NCBI GenBank assembly: GCA_964429695.1
Contig: CAYSCS010000063.1
Coordinates: 65,403 to 129,402, forward strand
Direction of reading: 5' to 3'
Length of the DNA: 64,000 bases
Origin: CAYSCS01 sp964429695
GTDB lineage: Bacteria > Acidobacteriota > Aminicenantia > Aminicenantales > Aminicenantaceae
In this document: piece after piece, positions 51,496-60,901 of the stretch
Numbering within the stretch: the first letter of the stretch is position 1
How the letters are laid out: each line of letters begins with the position of its first letter
Made by a program: the position numbers and the translations under genes
Notes under the pieces: generated by a model
What the model saw: only the letters and a program-made list of their open reading frames with translations
Database searches by the model: none
Told to the model about the DNA's origin: nothing

Positions 51496-53479
51496 GCTCG
51501 AGCTCTCTTTTTTTCAATCTTTTTAGTTCATCACGCAACCTTGCCGCCTTCTCAAATTCAAGGTTTCTTGCGGATTCTTTCATCATTCTCTCCAGCTCTT
51601 CCATTTTCTTCTTTCTCTCCTGAGGAGTGAAGTAGATATCTTTTTCCTCTGAGATTCGGGAATAATCGAAGTAATCTCTTTCATAAATGCTGGTAAGCAC
51701 TTCATCGATTCTTTTTTTGACGCTTTCAGGAGTAATATTGTGTTTTCGATTGTACTCATGCTGGATTCTTCTTCTCCTCTCTGTCTCAGCTATCGCCTTT
51801 TTCATTGAATCAGTCATTGTTTCGGCATACAAAATAGCCTTGCCTTCTACGTTACGGGCAGCACGTCCGAAAGTCTGAATAAGGGAGGTCGAGGAGCGAA
51901 GGAATCCTTCTTTGTCGGCGTCAAGAATGGCGACTAAAGAAACTTCGGGTAAATCGAGTCCCTCTCTGAGAAGATTTATGCCGATCAGGGCATCAAACTT
52001 TCCCTTTCTTAAATCTCTGAGTATCTTTACTCTTTCTAAGGTGTCAATTTCGGAGTGAAGGTAGCGAACTCGAAGACCTAGCTCATGGTAATAGCGAGTG
52101 AGGTCTTCGGCCATTTTTTTAGTGAGGGTAGTAACCAGGACTCTCTCATTTTTTTCTGCCCTTCGTCTTATCTCCGCCATTAAATCATCAATCTGTCCTT
52201 TAACGGGACGAACTTCAACTTCTGGGTCAGTAAGACCCGTAGGCCTTATGATTTGCTCAATGACTCTCCTTTCAGATTTCCTGAGCTCATAGGGTCCAGG
52301 GGTTGCGGAGACGTAGATTGTTTGATTAAGACGAGCTTCAAACTCCTTGAAGTTTAAGGGCCTGTTGTCGAGGGCAGAAGGCAAGCGAAATCCGTGTTCA
52401 ACAAGGGTCAATTTTCTGGAGCGGTCTCCATGGTACATACCGCCAATCTGAGGGATAGTGACGTGAGATTCATCGATTATGGTGAGGAAATCAGAGGGAA
52501 AGTAGTCAAGAAGGGTATAAGGGGGTTCTCCGCTTTTTCTCAAGGAGAGATATAAGGAATAGTTTTCTATTCCAGGGCACCATCCGAATTCGCGCAACAT
52601 TTCTAAATCAAGCAACGTGCGTTCTTCGATTCGATTGGCTTCGATTAGTTTTCCCTTCTTTTTAAAAAAGGAGATTCTCTCCTCAAGTTCTTTCTCGATA
52701 CCTCGAATTGCATAAGCGAGAATATCAGAGGGGGTGGAGAAGAAGGATCGGGGATATATGATGATTTTATCAAAGGTTTCGATAGTCTTCCCGAGGATGG
52801 GATCAATCGAAGAAAGGGATGAGATTCGCCTTTCATCAAGCTCGATTCTATAGGCGAAGTCTTCATAAGAAGGGAAGATTTCTATTATATTTCCTCTTAC
52901 GCGGAAAGTTCCGCGTTTGAATTCAGCCTCGTCCCTTATGTATTGAATTTCAACAAGGTTCTTCAGGATTTTTTTCCTCTCTATCTCTTGATTTTTCTCG
53001 AGGGTAAAACTCAAGGAATGATATGTTTCTGGAGAGCCAATGCCATAAATACAGGAAACTGAGGCCACAATGATCACATCTCTTCTTTGGAAGAGCGAAT
53101 TAGTGGCAGATAACCTCAAGCGGTCTATCTCGTCGTTGATTGTGGCTTCTTTAGCGATGTAGGTGTTAGTGGCGGGGATGTAAGCTTCGGGCTGATAGTA
53201 GTCATAATAACTGACGAAGTATTCCACGGCGTTTTCAGGGAAAAAGCGCCTGAATTCTTGGTAGAGCTGGGCAGCAAGTGTCTTGTTATGGGAAATTACG
53301 AGCACCGGTCTATTTGCCTTTTCGATGATGTTTGCCATGGTAAATGTCTTTCCTGATCCGGTAACTCCCATTAGAACCTGGTGCTTTGTACCTCTTTCTA
53401 ATCCTTCGCTGAGTTTGGCTATGGCTTCTATTTGGTCTCCCTTTGGCTCAAACTCAGAATAAAGCTTAAATTTTTTCAT
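51485..53479 (-). CDS. uvrB: Excinuclease ABC subunit B
   Basis: A 664-residue UvrB. Walker A GVTGSGKTFT, beta-hairpin region YYDYYQPEAYIP, helicase motifs (TIIDESHVTIPQ, SATPGPYEL, QTFGRAARN) and the C-terminal UVR motif (NLEFEKAARLRDELKRL). It verifies damage and recruits UvrC. It starts behind GAGGAAAG with an extended -10 promoter just upstream. Confidence 0.97.
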   Translation of the reverse strand: MKKFKLYSEFEPKGDQIEAIAKLSEGLERGTKHQVLMGVTGSGKTFTMANIIEKANRPVLVISHNKTLAAQLYQEFRRFFPENAVEYFVSYYDYYQPEAYIPATNTYIAKEATINDEIDRLRLSATNSLFQRRDVIIVASVSCIYGIGSPETYHSLSFTLEKNQEIERKKILKNLVEIQYIRDEAEFKRGTFRVRGNIIEIFPSYEDFAYRIELDERRISSLSSIDPILGKTIETFDKIIIYPRSFFSTPSDILAYAIRGIEKELEERISFFKKKGKLIEANRIEERTLLDLEMLREFGWCPGIENYSLYLSLRKSGEPPYTLLDYFPSDFLTIIDESHVTIPQIGGMYHGDRSRKLTLVEHGFRLPSALDNRPLNFKEFEARLNQTIYVSATPGPYELRKSERRVIEQIIRPTGLTDPEVEVRPVKGQIDDLMAEIRRRAEKNERVLVTTLTKKMAEDLTRYYHELGLRVRYLHSEIDTLERVKILRDLRKGKFDALIGINLLREGLDLPEVSLVAILDADKEGFLRSSTSLIQTFGRAARNVEGKAILYAETMTDSMKKAIAETERRRRIQHEYNRKHNITPESVKKRIDEVLTSIYERDYFDYSRISEEKDIYFTPQERKKKMEELERMMKESARNLEFEKAARLRDELKRLKKRELELGL

Positions 53480-53493
53480 CTTTCCTCAAAATA

Positions 53494-53502
53494 ATTATAC
53501 CA
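53494..53502 (-). promoter_or_regulatory. Extended -10 promoter of uvrBC
   Basis: Leftward TGGTATAAT, an extended -10 (TGn-TATAAT). It lies 14 bases before the uvrB ATG. The leader would be about 7 bases and still contain AGGAAAG. No clear -35. Confidence 0.5.
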
Positions 53503-54268
53503 GATACCAGAAAGAAGAATGCCTTTTTCTCTTAATCTTTGAATGAAGGCCAAGATTCTATTTTTTTCTTCTTCTTTTTTTCTCCCAGGATAAGATTAAA
53601 AGGTTGTGGCTTGTGAAAGACCTTTTTGTCTAAGAAGAAAATCTACCTGAAAGCATAATCATTGTCTTACATAAGAATCTATGGAGGAAAACTTGGGAAT
53701 GTTTATTTTTTCTTTGTAATTGAATTTCTTTTTCATTTACCTGAGTAAAAATAAGGACACTCTAATTAAAAGGGAGTTTTCGGCTCATTATAAATTGTAC
53801 TCACTCTAGCCCTTTACCTTCCCTTACGCCCCAAATTCATCGTTATTTAGAAGAAGTTCTAATATAGCTTCACCGTTGAATAAAGCCAGTTGAGAAGCCG
53901 AAGTTCCTCTTCGGTTTCGTATCTGAGTTGAGCTACCATCCTTATTACTAGGAAAGAGTTATTTTCCTTCCCAAGTTATCTTCCTCACCTTCTAAAAAGC
54001 CCTCTGTCAATTATAATCCACCAGAACCTTCAGGACCCAGCGAGGAAGGAGCCAACCTACAAAGTAGCGATTAAAACCACAGAAATCCTAAAGGACTTCT
54101 CCTGGATAAAATAACCTAGCTAGAAGGCAAAATCATTTGGGGTGAATTCTTTCCTGAGGTAATAAATCAATTTAGTATAGATTTTAAGAAGGCAACTCGG
54201 AGAAGGCTCATCCTTAAAAAGTGTGGTAAAATTTGATTAAAGGGATGAGGGTAAGGGGGACAAAAGAA
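53503..54268. other. Gene-poor stretch upstream of the alpha-helical secreted protein
   Basis: About 770 bases without an ORF that I can support. A perfect hairpin with 9-base arms (53895-53903 and 53909-53917, loop ttcct) is the only structure; no T-run follows. Confidence 0.45.
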
Positions 54269-54297
54269 TTGACACTAGATTTTAAAGATAATATTAT
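54269..54297 (+). promoter_or_regulatory. Promoter of the secreted protein at 54384
   Basis: Perfect TTGACA at 54269-54274, a 17-base spacer and TATTAT at 54292-54297. It gives a leader of about 80 bases that contains the palindrome at 54357-54371. Confidence 0.6.
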
Positions 54298-54356
54298 TTT
54301 TTCTATGCGATGGAGAGATAGTGTTAGCTAAGGCTATCATGACAAGTATCAGACAT

Positions 54357-54371
54357 TTTCACTCAGTGAAA
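54357..54371 (+). promoter_or_regulatory. Palindrome in leader next to ribosome site
   Basis: TTTCACT-C-AGTGAAA, a perfect 7-base inverted repeat. Its right arm ends against the AAAGGAGAG ribosome site (54370-54377) of the gene at 54384. It could be an operator or a weak RNA fold that controls translation. Confidence 0.45.
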
Positions 54372-54383
54372 GGAGAGTAAAGG

Positions 54384-55328
54384 ATGAAGAGAAAAGCAAT
54401 CATCATTTCTTTAATCGTGGGTTTCCTCCTCTCAGTAACTGTTCTAGAAGCGACAGCAATTGAGAAGACTGATAATTACCAGAGGATCGCAGCGGATTTC
54501 ATTAACAAACAACTCCCGGGGGAAAATGATGTTATTTTCCCCACAACAATGTCATACCCGCAACGATTGAGGGCACTCGGCTTCGGCATCTTATACACGA
54601 GCCGTAATGTAGGGGGCGCCGATAGATTAATTCGGCAGGCGCCAAAAGGCTTGGAAGTGAATCTGCTAGAGGAAATCATGGAACGGCTCATCATGTCCCT
54701 TCACGCCATACTGGTGCCTGAACCGATGGTAGCCGATCTTTTGAGCAGAGTGAACCAGGATGGCATGGTGAAAAGCAGTGACAGCATCCAGCACACAGCT
54801 CGGGCTCTTGGTATTTTAGCCCTGCTGGACAAAAACATGGAGTTGAGGTCCAAGATGGCGGAGGCGCTCATCGTCCGCTATAAACCTGAGACTGGAACCA
54901 TTGGCCTGCGTAATGCATTCATCGTTCTTCGCGCTTATAGCGAGCACTATGTGGACGACAAGAAGAAAATGGGTCAGGCTCTCATTGACCTGTATAACTG
55001 GATCGTCAATAATACCCCGCCTATTGATAATCCAGCAAAACTCTGCTCCATGGTCGATCCAGGGGGGCTGAGCGCAGGGGCAGATATCATTCATGCACTA
55101 TCAGCATACTATGTTGCTACTGGCGATAAAAGCGCTGTGAAACGTGGGGAAGTGCTTCTTGAGTATCTAGTAAATACTTACTGGGTAGAACCAATATCTG
55201 GTAACGGCGGTTTCTCCTACCGCCCTCGGGCAGAACTACCAGACTTAGCAGCAAGCGGTGAGATGATCCAGGCAATGTACTGGTTTGACCAAGCACGGTT
55301 CTACGACAAGGGCATGCCTGGAAGATAG
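54384..55328 (+). CDS. Secreted all-alpha protein, unknown
   Basis: A 314-residue protein with a clear signal peptide (cleavage about after ATA at 26). The mature part is a run of amphipathic helices with repeated ARALGILALLDKN / YNWIVNN / HALSAYYVATGDKSAVKRGE patterns, as in alpha/alpha-toroid or TPR-like folds. It has no recognised catalytic motif. Base composition is visibly richer in G+C than its neighbours, which hints at acquisition. It stands alone in a gene-poor stretch with its own strong promoter. Family not identified. Confidence 0.8.
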   Translation: MKRKAIIISLIVGFLLSVTVLEATAIEKTDNYQRIAADFINKQLPGENDVIFPTTMSYPQRLRALGFGILYTSRNVGGADRLIRQAPKGLEVNLLEEIMERLIMSLHAILVPEPMVADLLSRVNQDGMVKSSDSIQHTARALGILALLDKNMELRSKMAEALIVRYKPETGTIGLRNAFIVLRAYSEHYVDDKKKMGQALIDLYNWIVNNTPPIDNPAKLCSMVDPGGLSAGADIIHALSAYYVATGDKSAVKRGEVLLEYLVNTYWVEPISGNGGFSYRPRAELPDLAASGEMIQAMYWFDQARFYDKGMPGR

Positions 55329-56864
55329 ACTGTTAATGTTGATCGAGAGGATCTTTCAATTCCTCTGCTAAATTTCAGTCATGCCTAGTCCCGGGTAGTA
55401 AGCAGGAAAAAGGGTTAGAGTCTCGCTGTGGGTAAATCTGAAATAAGAGCTTGTGAAAAACGAACAGAAAATGAAGGTCATTCCCATTCTAAGGCTCATT
55501 TTCATAATTGATCCACCGAGGGGGGAGAAGGATACTATTTCTCTTGTCTCTTTGAGTTGCTTGGAAAATCCAGATCAACGATGCATAAGTAGCTTTATTG
55601 TGATAAAAATATTCTCCGGCGATTTTTAGTGCAAGATGGAAAGCTTCATCTTCTGCGAGATTTTCTCTCTCTCTCTTCTTTGACAATAATCATAAGCAAA
55701 CTATTTGCTGCAGCTGAGCAGAGTGTTTGTGACTATTCTCGTCTCGATTAGGAGTTTAATGGTCAATTTACTTATTTCGGCTTATACGCCCACGATTACT
55801 AAGATAAAAAAGGGTCCAAATCGGCTGGGCTGAGAAGATTTGGTATATAAACTAAGTAGAACCACTTCGATTCCCCAAATTTAAGGGAAAGCTATGGTAT
55901 CATCCCTTTCCTTATTGACACTCAAGTTTGGGACAAAATTATAAACTCCTTTAATCTGAAGACTAAGAAGGCATTCCTCCTCTACCTTATCTCAACTCAC
56001 AGTAAATTATGATAGCTACCAAGATGCGGCGAGTACTTTTTGTGATTCCTGCACTAAGCAAGCATTCAGGCGTAGTTAATTTTAGCTTCTGTGTGAGCTT
56101 CTCTATCTTTTTTCAGGTTCACGAGGCTTAGTGCTTGATACATTTGCCTTAGGCATTTACTCTTCTCTTCTCTAAAAAGTAATTATCTCTGGGAGGGAGT
56201 CTGCTCTTTTTGGCTCTCATATCTAGGATAGCTTACGAGGCCTCTTAAAGCTGAGTAATTTTTCTCCTCAATAGGTTAAATTGTACTCCTTACTTAGTCC
56301 TCTAAGGGCGAAAGCTTACTGGTTTTTTGAAGAGTGGAAGAAATAGATCTATTCTCTAAAGACTTGAATAAATAAATCTGAAGAAGATGAACAAGGACAT
56401 AGAAAACTGAATAAAAAGAGGGCAATTTTCTCTGCCTGAAGGTCCGTGTATTAAATTTTCAACTCAAGGAGTGTTAAATGATTTGAGGTAAGATGGTAAA
56501 GGGGGCATTAATGAAGGCTCCCTCGTCATCAAAGCCTGTATCTAGAAGGAGAGGGATAGCTTCCGTTTTATAATTCTCGCTACTAACAGATACCACCTCC
56601 ACTTCACAATTGGGCAACCATTAGTTGCCAGAGCGACGCTTATATCAAATAGGTCCTCCTAAACTGTTCCTGAACAAGGGAATTCTCTCTCTTAGAGCTG
56701 CTCTTAAAAATTCATGACAGCTTGTTACAATCTCGGTTGCTTAACTTTCATTTCTAATCCCTTTACCTTTGCCTCTGGCTAATTTTATTACAAAATTATC
56801 AGACTAAAGCGCAAGAAGGCAAAATAATTTCTGGTAGGTTTTCTCTCTGAGGCAATTCGTTTTA
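55329..56864. other. 1.5 kb without intact genes
   Basis: No intact ORF is supportable in this long gap. Near 56474-56602 (minus) a short frame carries an LLLDTGFDD motif like an aspartic protease of clan AA and may be a relic. A 65-codon minus frame (55489-55686) from TTG has no ribosome site. Most of the rest is A+T-rich sequence with stops in every frame, consistent with old, decayed DNA. Confidence 0.45.
56474..56602 (-). pseudogene. Possible relic of clan AA aspartic protease
   Basis: 42 codons plus stop: NCEVEVVSV (read through the left end) then AIPLLLDTGFDDEGAF, which looks like the D-T-G active site of retropepsin-like proteases in bacteria. Stops lie on both sides in all frames, so it is at best a fragment. 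Low confidence because the match is short. Confidence 0.2.
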
Positions 56865-56893
56865 TTGACAATTAGTTTCTTCAAGCCTATAAT
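56865..56893 (+). promoter_or_regulatory. Consensus sigma70 promoter of CsgG-like gene
   Basis: TTGACA at 56865-56870, exactly 17 bases, TATAAT at 56888-56893: a perfect consensus pair. The ATG is 18 bases farther, behind AAGGAGG. Confidence 0.75.
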
Positions 56894-56911
56894 CGTAAAA
56901 AAGGAGGAAAG

Positions 56912-57664
56912 ATGAAAAAGATTTCAATGTTTACAGCAATTACAGGAATATTTCTTTGGTTGATCTCATGCGCTCCTACTGCTACTGTTACCTCGACAGG
57001 AGGACCTTCGATAAGCGAAGCTCAGGCAGAACCTTATGATGGACCGAAGGCAAGGATTGCTGTGGGAGAATTCCAGGATAAAACTGCCAAGGGAGGATGG
57101 ACAGGTGGTTGGCTAGGGATGTTTGGAATAACTTGGGCTGAAATAGGCGAAGGAATGAGAGACATGCTTACCACAGCCCTTTTCAATACCAATCGATACA
57201 TAGTTCTTGAGAGAGAGCATCTTGGGGCAGTAATGAAGGAGCAGGACCTTGCCACTGAAGGGAGAATAAAGAAAGGAACAGAGGCAAGGACAGGAGAGAT
57301 TTATGGTGCAGACCTCATCATCGTTGCTGCGATAACTGAATTTGAAGGAAGTGCAAAGGGAGTTGGGGGAGGCACAAAGATACTCGGTGTCCAGGTTGGA
57401 GGAGGGATGAAGAAGGCACATATTGCCATGGATATAAGAATTATTGATGCCGAGACTTCCCAAATCGTTGCTGCAACCTCAGTCGAAGGAAGTGCCACAA
57501 GCTTTGCTGCAGGTGGTGCAACCAATATAGGCGGCTCACTTCCTGTAGCTCTGGGTGGCTTTTCGAAGACCCCTACTGAAAAAGCAATAAGAGTCTGTAT
57601 CCAGAAAGCAGTAGAATACATTGTCAGTAAGACACCTAAAGAATATTACCGTCACCAGAAGTAA
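56912..57664 (+). CDS. CsgG/HfaB-family lipoprotein
   Basis: A 250-residue lipoprotein (lipobox ISC, Cys20). The body matches the CsgG family: ARIAVGEFQDKTAKGGW, GEGMRDMLTTALFNTNRYIVLEREHLGAVMKEQDL, YGADLIIVAAITEFEG and AHIAMDIRIIDAETSQIVAATSVEG. CsgG forms the outer-membrane curli secretion pore, but many CsgG-family proteins have other envelope roles. No csgA/B/E/F homologues are seen here. It has a perfect consensus promoter, so it may be strongly expressed. Confidence 0.88.
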   Translation: MKKISMFTAITGIFLWLISCAPTATVTSTGGPSISEAQAEPYDGPKARIAVGEFQDKTAKGGWTGGWLGMFGITWAEIGEGMRDMLTTALFNTNRYIVLEREHLGAVMKEQDLATEGRIKKGTEARTGEIYGADLIIVAAITEFEGSAKGVGGGTKILGVQVGGGMKKAHIAMDIRIIDAETSQIVAATSVEGSATSFAAGGATNIGGSLPVALGGFSKTPTEKAIRVCIQKAVEYIVSKTPKEYYRHQK

Positions 57665-57721
57665 TATCTTTGCTTAGACTTTTACTTGAAGAAGGAAAAA
57701 TTAAAAAGAGATTAGTTAGCT

Positions 57722-58096
57722 TTAAAGAGAGGAAAGAGATTCCCTCATTTTAATGCTTCCTTTGAAGTGGGCTCCATCCATGATGGAAATTTTGGCAGCA
57801 GTTATGTTCCCTTCAACAAAGGCCTGACTCTCTATCAGAACCTTTCCAGAAGCAAAAATGTTTCCTCTTATTTCCCCTCTTACCGTAATATCTCCTGCCC
57901 AGATGTCTGCTTCCAGTTTGGCACCCTCTTCGACTATTAAAGCATTGTCTTTAACTTCGATTCTTCCTTGAAAGTTGCCTTCGATGAAAAGGTTCTCACC
58001 GCTTGTTAATTCACCCTTTAAAGTGGTAAGCTTCCCCAAATGTGAAGCCTTTTCTGAGAATCTTTTATCAGATAAAGATATTTCTTCTTTACGCAT
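57722..58096 (-). CDS. Bactofilin (polymer-forming cytoskeletal protein)
   Basis: A 124-residue protein of the bactofilin/DUF583 family. The core is a run of beta-helix repeats: LKGELTSGENLFIEGNFQGRIEVKDNALIVEEGAKLEADIWAGDITVRGEIRGNIFASGKVLIE. Bactofilins form filaments near the membrane and shape cells or localise envelope enzymes. It has its own promoter (58127-58156). The CsgG-like gene converges on it. Confidence 0.92.
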   Translation of the reverse strand: MRKEEISLSDKRFSEKASHLGKLTTLKGELTSGENLFIEGNFQGRIEVKDNALIVEEGAKLEADIWAGDITVRGEIRGNIFASGKVLIESQAFVEGNITAAKISIMDGAHFKGSIKMRESLSSL

Positions 58097-58126
58097 TGAT
58101 TCTCTCTTTTCAACAGATTCAAAGTG

Positions 58127-58156
58127 ATTATAGGCAAGGCCTTTTCTTTATGTCAA
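58127..58156 (-). promoter_or_regulatory. Promoter of the bactofilin gene
   Basis: Leftward TTGACA at 58156-58151, an 18-base spacer and TATAAT at 58132-58127. The ATG is 30 bases downstream. Confidence 0.65.
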
Positions 58157-58364
58157 CTCGAAATATGCTTCTTAGGCAAAATATGTTATCATTTTTTGAT
58201 ATTTTTGAGATGAATCTTTTCTTCTCTTTTTGAAAATAGAGAGAGGCTAGGAAATCTTGAGCGAGATCTTTATCCCCTTTTAACTCAGCTTGGAGACTTC
58301 TTTTTAAGTAAGGAAAGGGATGCTTGTTTAATTTAGTTTTCGAAACTAAAAAAGAAGAGAACAG

Positions 58365-60497
58365 TCAATGGCGAACTTTTTTGCCTTTTAAATTTAATTT
58401 TGATGAAGAATAAACAGACTCGAAGCATCCAGGTTCACCGGGAAAAATGAAATCCTGTTTTTCTCCATCTATGAGGGCTGAATAGGCAAGAAATTCTCCT
58501 TCTTTAAAGGCCAGGAATCCGTTGGGGGGCAGTACACAATAGGTAAAGTTTTCAAGTTGGTCCCAGAATTCTTTTTCTGACCTGTTCACGTAGAGGACAA
58601 GTCCTCCAGTATACAAAATTTTAACCATAGAAAGCTTTTCATTCAGAATTGAGTTAATATCCTCGGCTGGAGTGTTGGGTAAAATTTTTCTCATGGCATC
58701 CGAGAGATTGAGGAGTTCGTTTCCTATCAGGTAATATATTTTGAGGGGAGTCTCGTTCAAATAATAACGTTGAATATGTTTAAGAAAACAATATTCTCTC
58801 ATAATCTCCTCTTCTGGGATTTCTTTGGCAAAAGGATTGTGAATGAAACCCGCATTCCCGAAGGCTATTTCCGAGACCCTGTACTTCTCGAGTTCCTCCT
58901 TGGTGTAATCATTCCACTTGTTGAGAAAAAATCTTTCCAGGTAACCAGCTCCATGAGGAACAAAAAGTCTATGAAGGACTTTGAGTTTGTAGTCGACAAT
59001 AAGTGGGACGTCCAAGCCTCCTTGATTGCTCAACACCTGAAATAATGAACGTGGATCAGCTTCTATAGAGTCTATGTGCCCCGCCCAAAGAGAAGCAGAA
59101 AATCCGAAGCCCTCACCTGATAGAGGTCCTTGATGGGTTTTTCTGAGATAGGAGAAGAGGTTTCTATAATGATTGAATGTTGAGAGTTGCATCCCTGCTT
59201 CTTTAATTCGGGCATCAAAATCAACTTTGAACGAAGGGAGAAGACCTGAATGGACATCGAGAAAAGAAGCGCTTGTGCGGTAAGAATTGTGAATCAGGGG
59301 TTCATAGAGTCGAGCATAAAAAAGAGAGCGAGAGGGCTTCATTAAATAACTCTGGAACCCTGTTAGATAATTGTACCAGGATTTTACCAGTGTTCCATCA
59401 GGATTAAGCGCCACATGATTTGGATTCCAGACATCAGAATTTTCATAGAAATCTACATAATTTGTGTGTAAGGCAAATAAATATCCATTCGATTCACAGA
59501 TATCTACGATTTTTAAGAGTTCCCTTTCTCCTCCAAAGGAAATTCCGGCGGGATAAGTAGTTGGAAGACCATTGTCATATCCATATTTTTGCCACATATG
59601 GATTAAGACTAAAAGATCCTTCATCCCCATGGAAGCCAGTTTCTTCAGGTCATCGGCATAATCTCGGAACTTATTTCTCCATAAATCTATGACGATTTTT
59701 TGAGAGAGTAATTTTCTATATATTGAAATCGGGTTAGGAGGGAAGAAGAATGTATCTGAAATCTCGGGCGAGACCGTGAGTATTATTACCTCTCGGAGGT
59801 TTCTTCTCCGTCCATCTGTGAGAGGTCTATAGAGTGAAGCATATCCATAAGCGCAGGAAGAATTTGAGTAGTACTTTTTTAAAGGGAATATCGAAGAGGC
59901 GTTAGAACTGAGAGGGTCGATGATGGCCGAGATGAAAATTCCGTTGGTGAAGAGAACATTATGCCCATAGGGAAGCTCTATGACCTTCGAATCCAAAGTA
60001 TTTAGAGATCTCCCCAGAGTGAAATCCACCACATTGTCGCTTTTAGGTGAAGTCTTAAATTCAATCTTCAGAGTTTTCCCCTTCCTTGAGATTTTTATCA
60101 AAAAAGTGAAACTCTTTCCTTGGTAGCTCCATCTGAATCTTGCCTTATAAATTTTATTGGAATAGCTTTCTTCAATGACTTCAGAAACATGCTTGCCTTC
60201 ATTGGTCATGAGGTACTGATCGTTGAGGATGAAACGAGAAATTCCTCCCTCTTCTGCCGGGATGAATTTGAATGTCTTATTATAAATTAAGGTTAAATCA
60301 CTTAGGGTTCCTGTCCGGGGTTTGAACCTATAGATTATATGGCAGTCTGGACCATCGTAAATGAAGTCAGCGGACTCTGCGAGTTGACTTAAGAAAAAAA
60401 CAAGAAAAAGAAAAACAAAATTGAAGAAGAATAAAGAAAGAGGCCTCTCTTTTCCTTTTGATTTTCTTTTATCAATTAATGTTTTTATTTTATTCAA
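58365..60497 (-). CDS. Secreted TIM-barrel glycoside hydrolase-like protein
   Basis: A 710-residue protein with an N-terminal signal or anchor (hydrophobic residues about 21-43). The N-terminal third (about 45-250) is a beta-sandwich as in many glycosidases. The centre has barrel strands: KDLLVLIHMWQKYGYD, YLFALHTNYVDFYENS, ASFLDVHS with a candidate catalytic Asp, and PLSGEGFG with a candidate acid Glu. The C-terminal third is a beta domain (YCVLPPNGFLAFKEGEFLAYS). It resembles DUF5696/GH101-like uncharacterised glycosidases; substrate unknown. The promoter region has a tandem duplication. Confidence 0.72.
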   Translation of the reverse strand: MNKIKTLIDKRKSKGKERPLSLFFFNFVFLFLVFFLSQLAESADFIYDGPDCHIIYRFKPRTGTLSDLTLIYNKTFKFIPAEEGGISRFILNDQYLMTNEGKHVSEVIEESYSNKIYKARFRWSYQGKSFTFLIKISRKGKTLKIEFKTSPKSDNVVDFTLGRSLNTLDSKVIELPYGHNVLFTNGIFISAIIDPLSSNASSIFPLKKYYSNSSCAYGYASLYRPLTDGRRRNLREVIILTVSPEISDTFFFPPNPISIYRKLLSQKIVIDLWRNKFRDYADDLKKLASMGMKDLLVLIHMWQKYGYDNGLPTTYPAGISFGGERELLKIVDICESNGYLFALHTNYVDFYENSDVWNPNHVALNPDGTLVKSWYNYLTGFQSYLMKPSRSLFYARLYEPLIHNSYRTSASFLDVHSGLLPSFKVDFDARIKEAGMQLSTFNHYRNLFSYLRKTHQGPLSGEGFGFSASLWAGHIDSIEADPRSLFQVLSNQGGLDVPLIVDYKLKVLHRLFVPHGAGYLERFFLNKWNDYTKEELEKYRVSEIAFGNAGFIHNPFAKEIPEEEIMREYCFLKHIQRYYLNETPLKIYYLIGNELLNLSDAMRKILPNTPAEDINSILNEKLSMVKILYTGGLVLYVNRSEKEFWDQLENFTYCVLPPNGFLAFKEGEFLAYSALIDGEKQDFIFPGEPGCFESVYSSSKLNLKGKKVRH

Positions 60498-60515
60498 TTC
60501 ATTGTATTTCGTACC

Positions 60516-60544
60516 GTAATATTTATTCTATCTAATTAAGTCAA
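60516..60544 (-). promoter_or_regulatory. Promoter of the glycosidase-like gene
   Basis: Leftward TTGACT at 60544-60539, a 17-base spacer and TATTAC at 60521-60516. The -35 box lies inside a 20-base tandem repeat, so a second TTGACT sits 20 bases farther upstream. Confidence 0.5.
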
Positions 60545-60568
60545 ATGTTATCTAATTAAGTCAAATGT
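60529..60568. repeat. Perfect 20-base tandem duplication
   Basis: Two adjoining identical 20-base units, 60529-60548 and 60549-60568, each reading TATCTAATTA then AGTCAAATGT. The right part of each unit holds the reverse complement of a -35 box (AGTCAA). Confidence 0.95.
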
Positions 60569-60901
60569 TGAAGTCTCATTTTTGCTTTGAATTTCTAAGA
60601 TTCTCATTTATTTATGGCGTTAAGGATAAGTCAAAAAAATGAAGCCAACTTTTCTTCTTTCTCAACACTTGTTTTTCTTTAGAAATACTTTTTTTCCTAT
60701 ATTCACCTTATGTTTCCTGCTTGTTCATTTTCGATGGTCTCTTCAACAGTTATCTACTCCTAAAAGTAGAGTCAGCTTAAATAAAAACTTTCTAAATTTA
60801 AATTACTGCTTAAACCCTATATCTTTGCGAGGGAATTTCAAGTTTTAAAAAAAGCAATTACTTAAAATTATTTTTGTATAAGGCTTTATTTTTTGCACGG
60901 C
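60569..60901. other. Intergenic upstream of glycosidase-like gene
   Basis: A+T-rich and without a supported gene; an open frame at 60639-60848 is low in protein character. It is the 3' side of the lipoprotein gene at 60902. Confidence 0.4.

Noticed and set aside
55489..55686. 65-codon minus-strand frame (AEDEAFHLALKIAGEYFYHN...)
   Set aside because: Composition is protein-like, but it starts at TTG with no ribosome site, lies in a decayed gap and has no promoter; could be a relic but cannot be supported.
60639..60848. 69-codon plus-strand frame
   Set aside because: Phe/Leu/Ser-rich without ribosome site; fits A+T-rich spacer.
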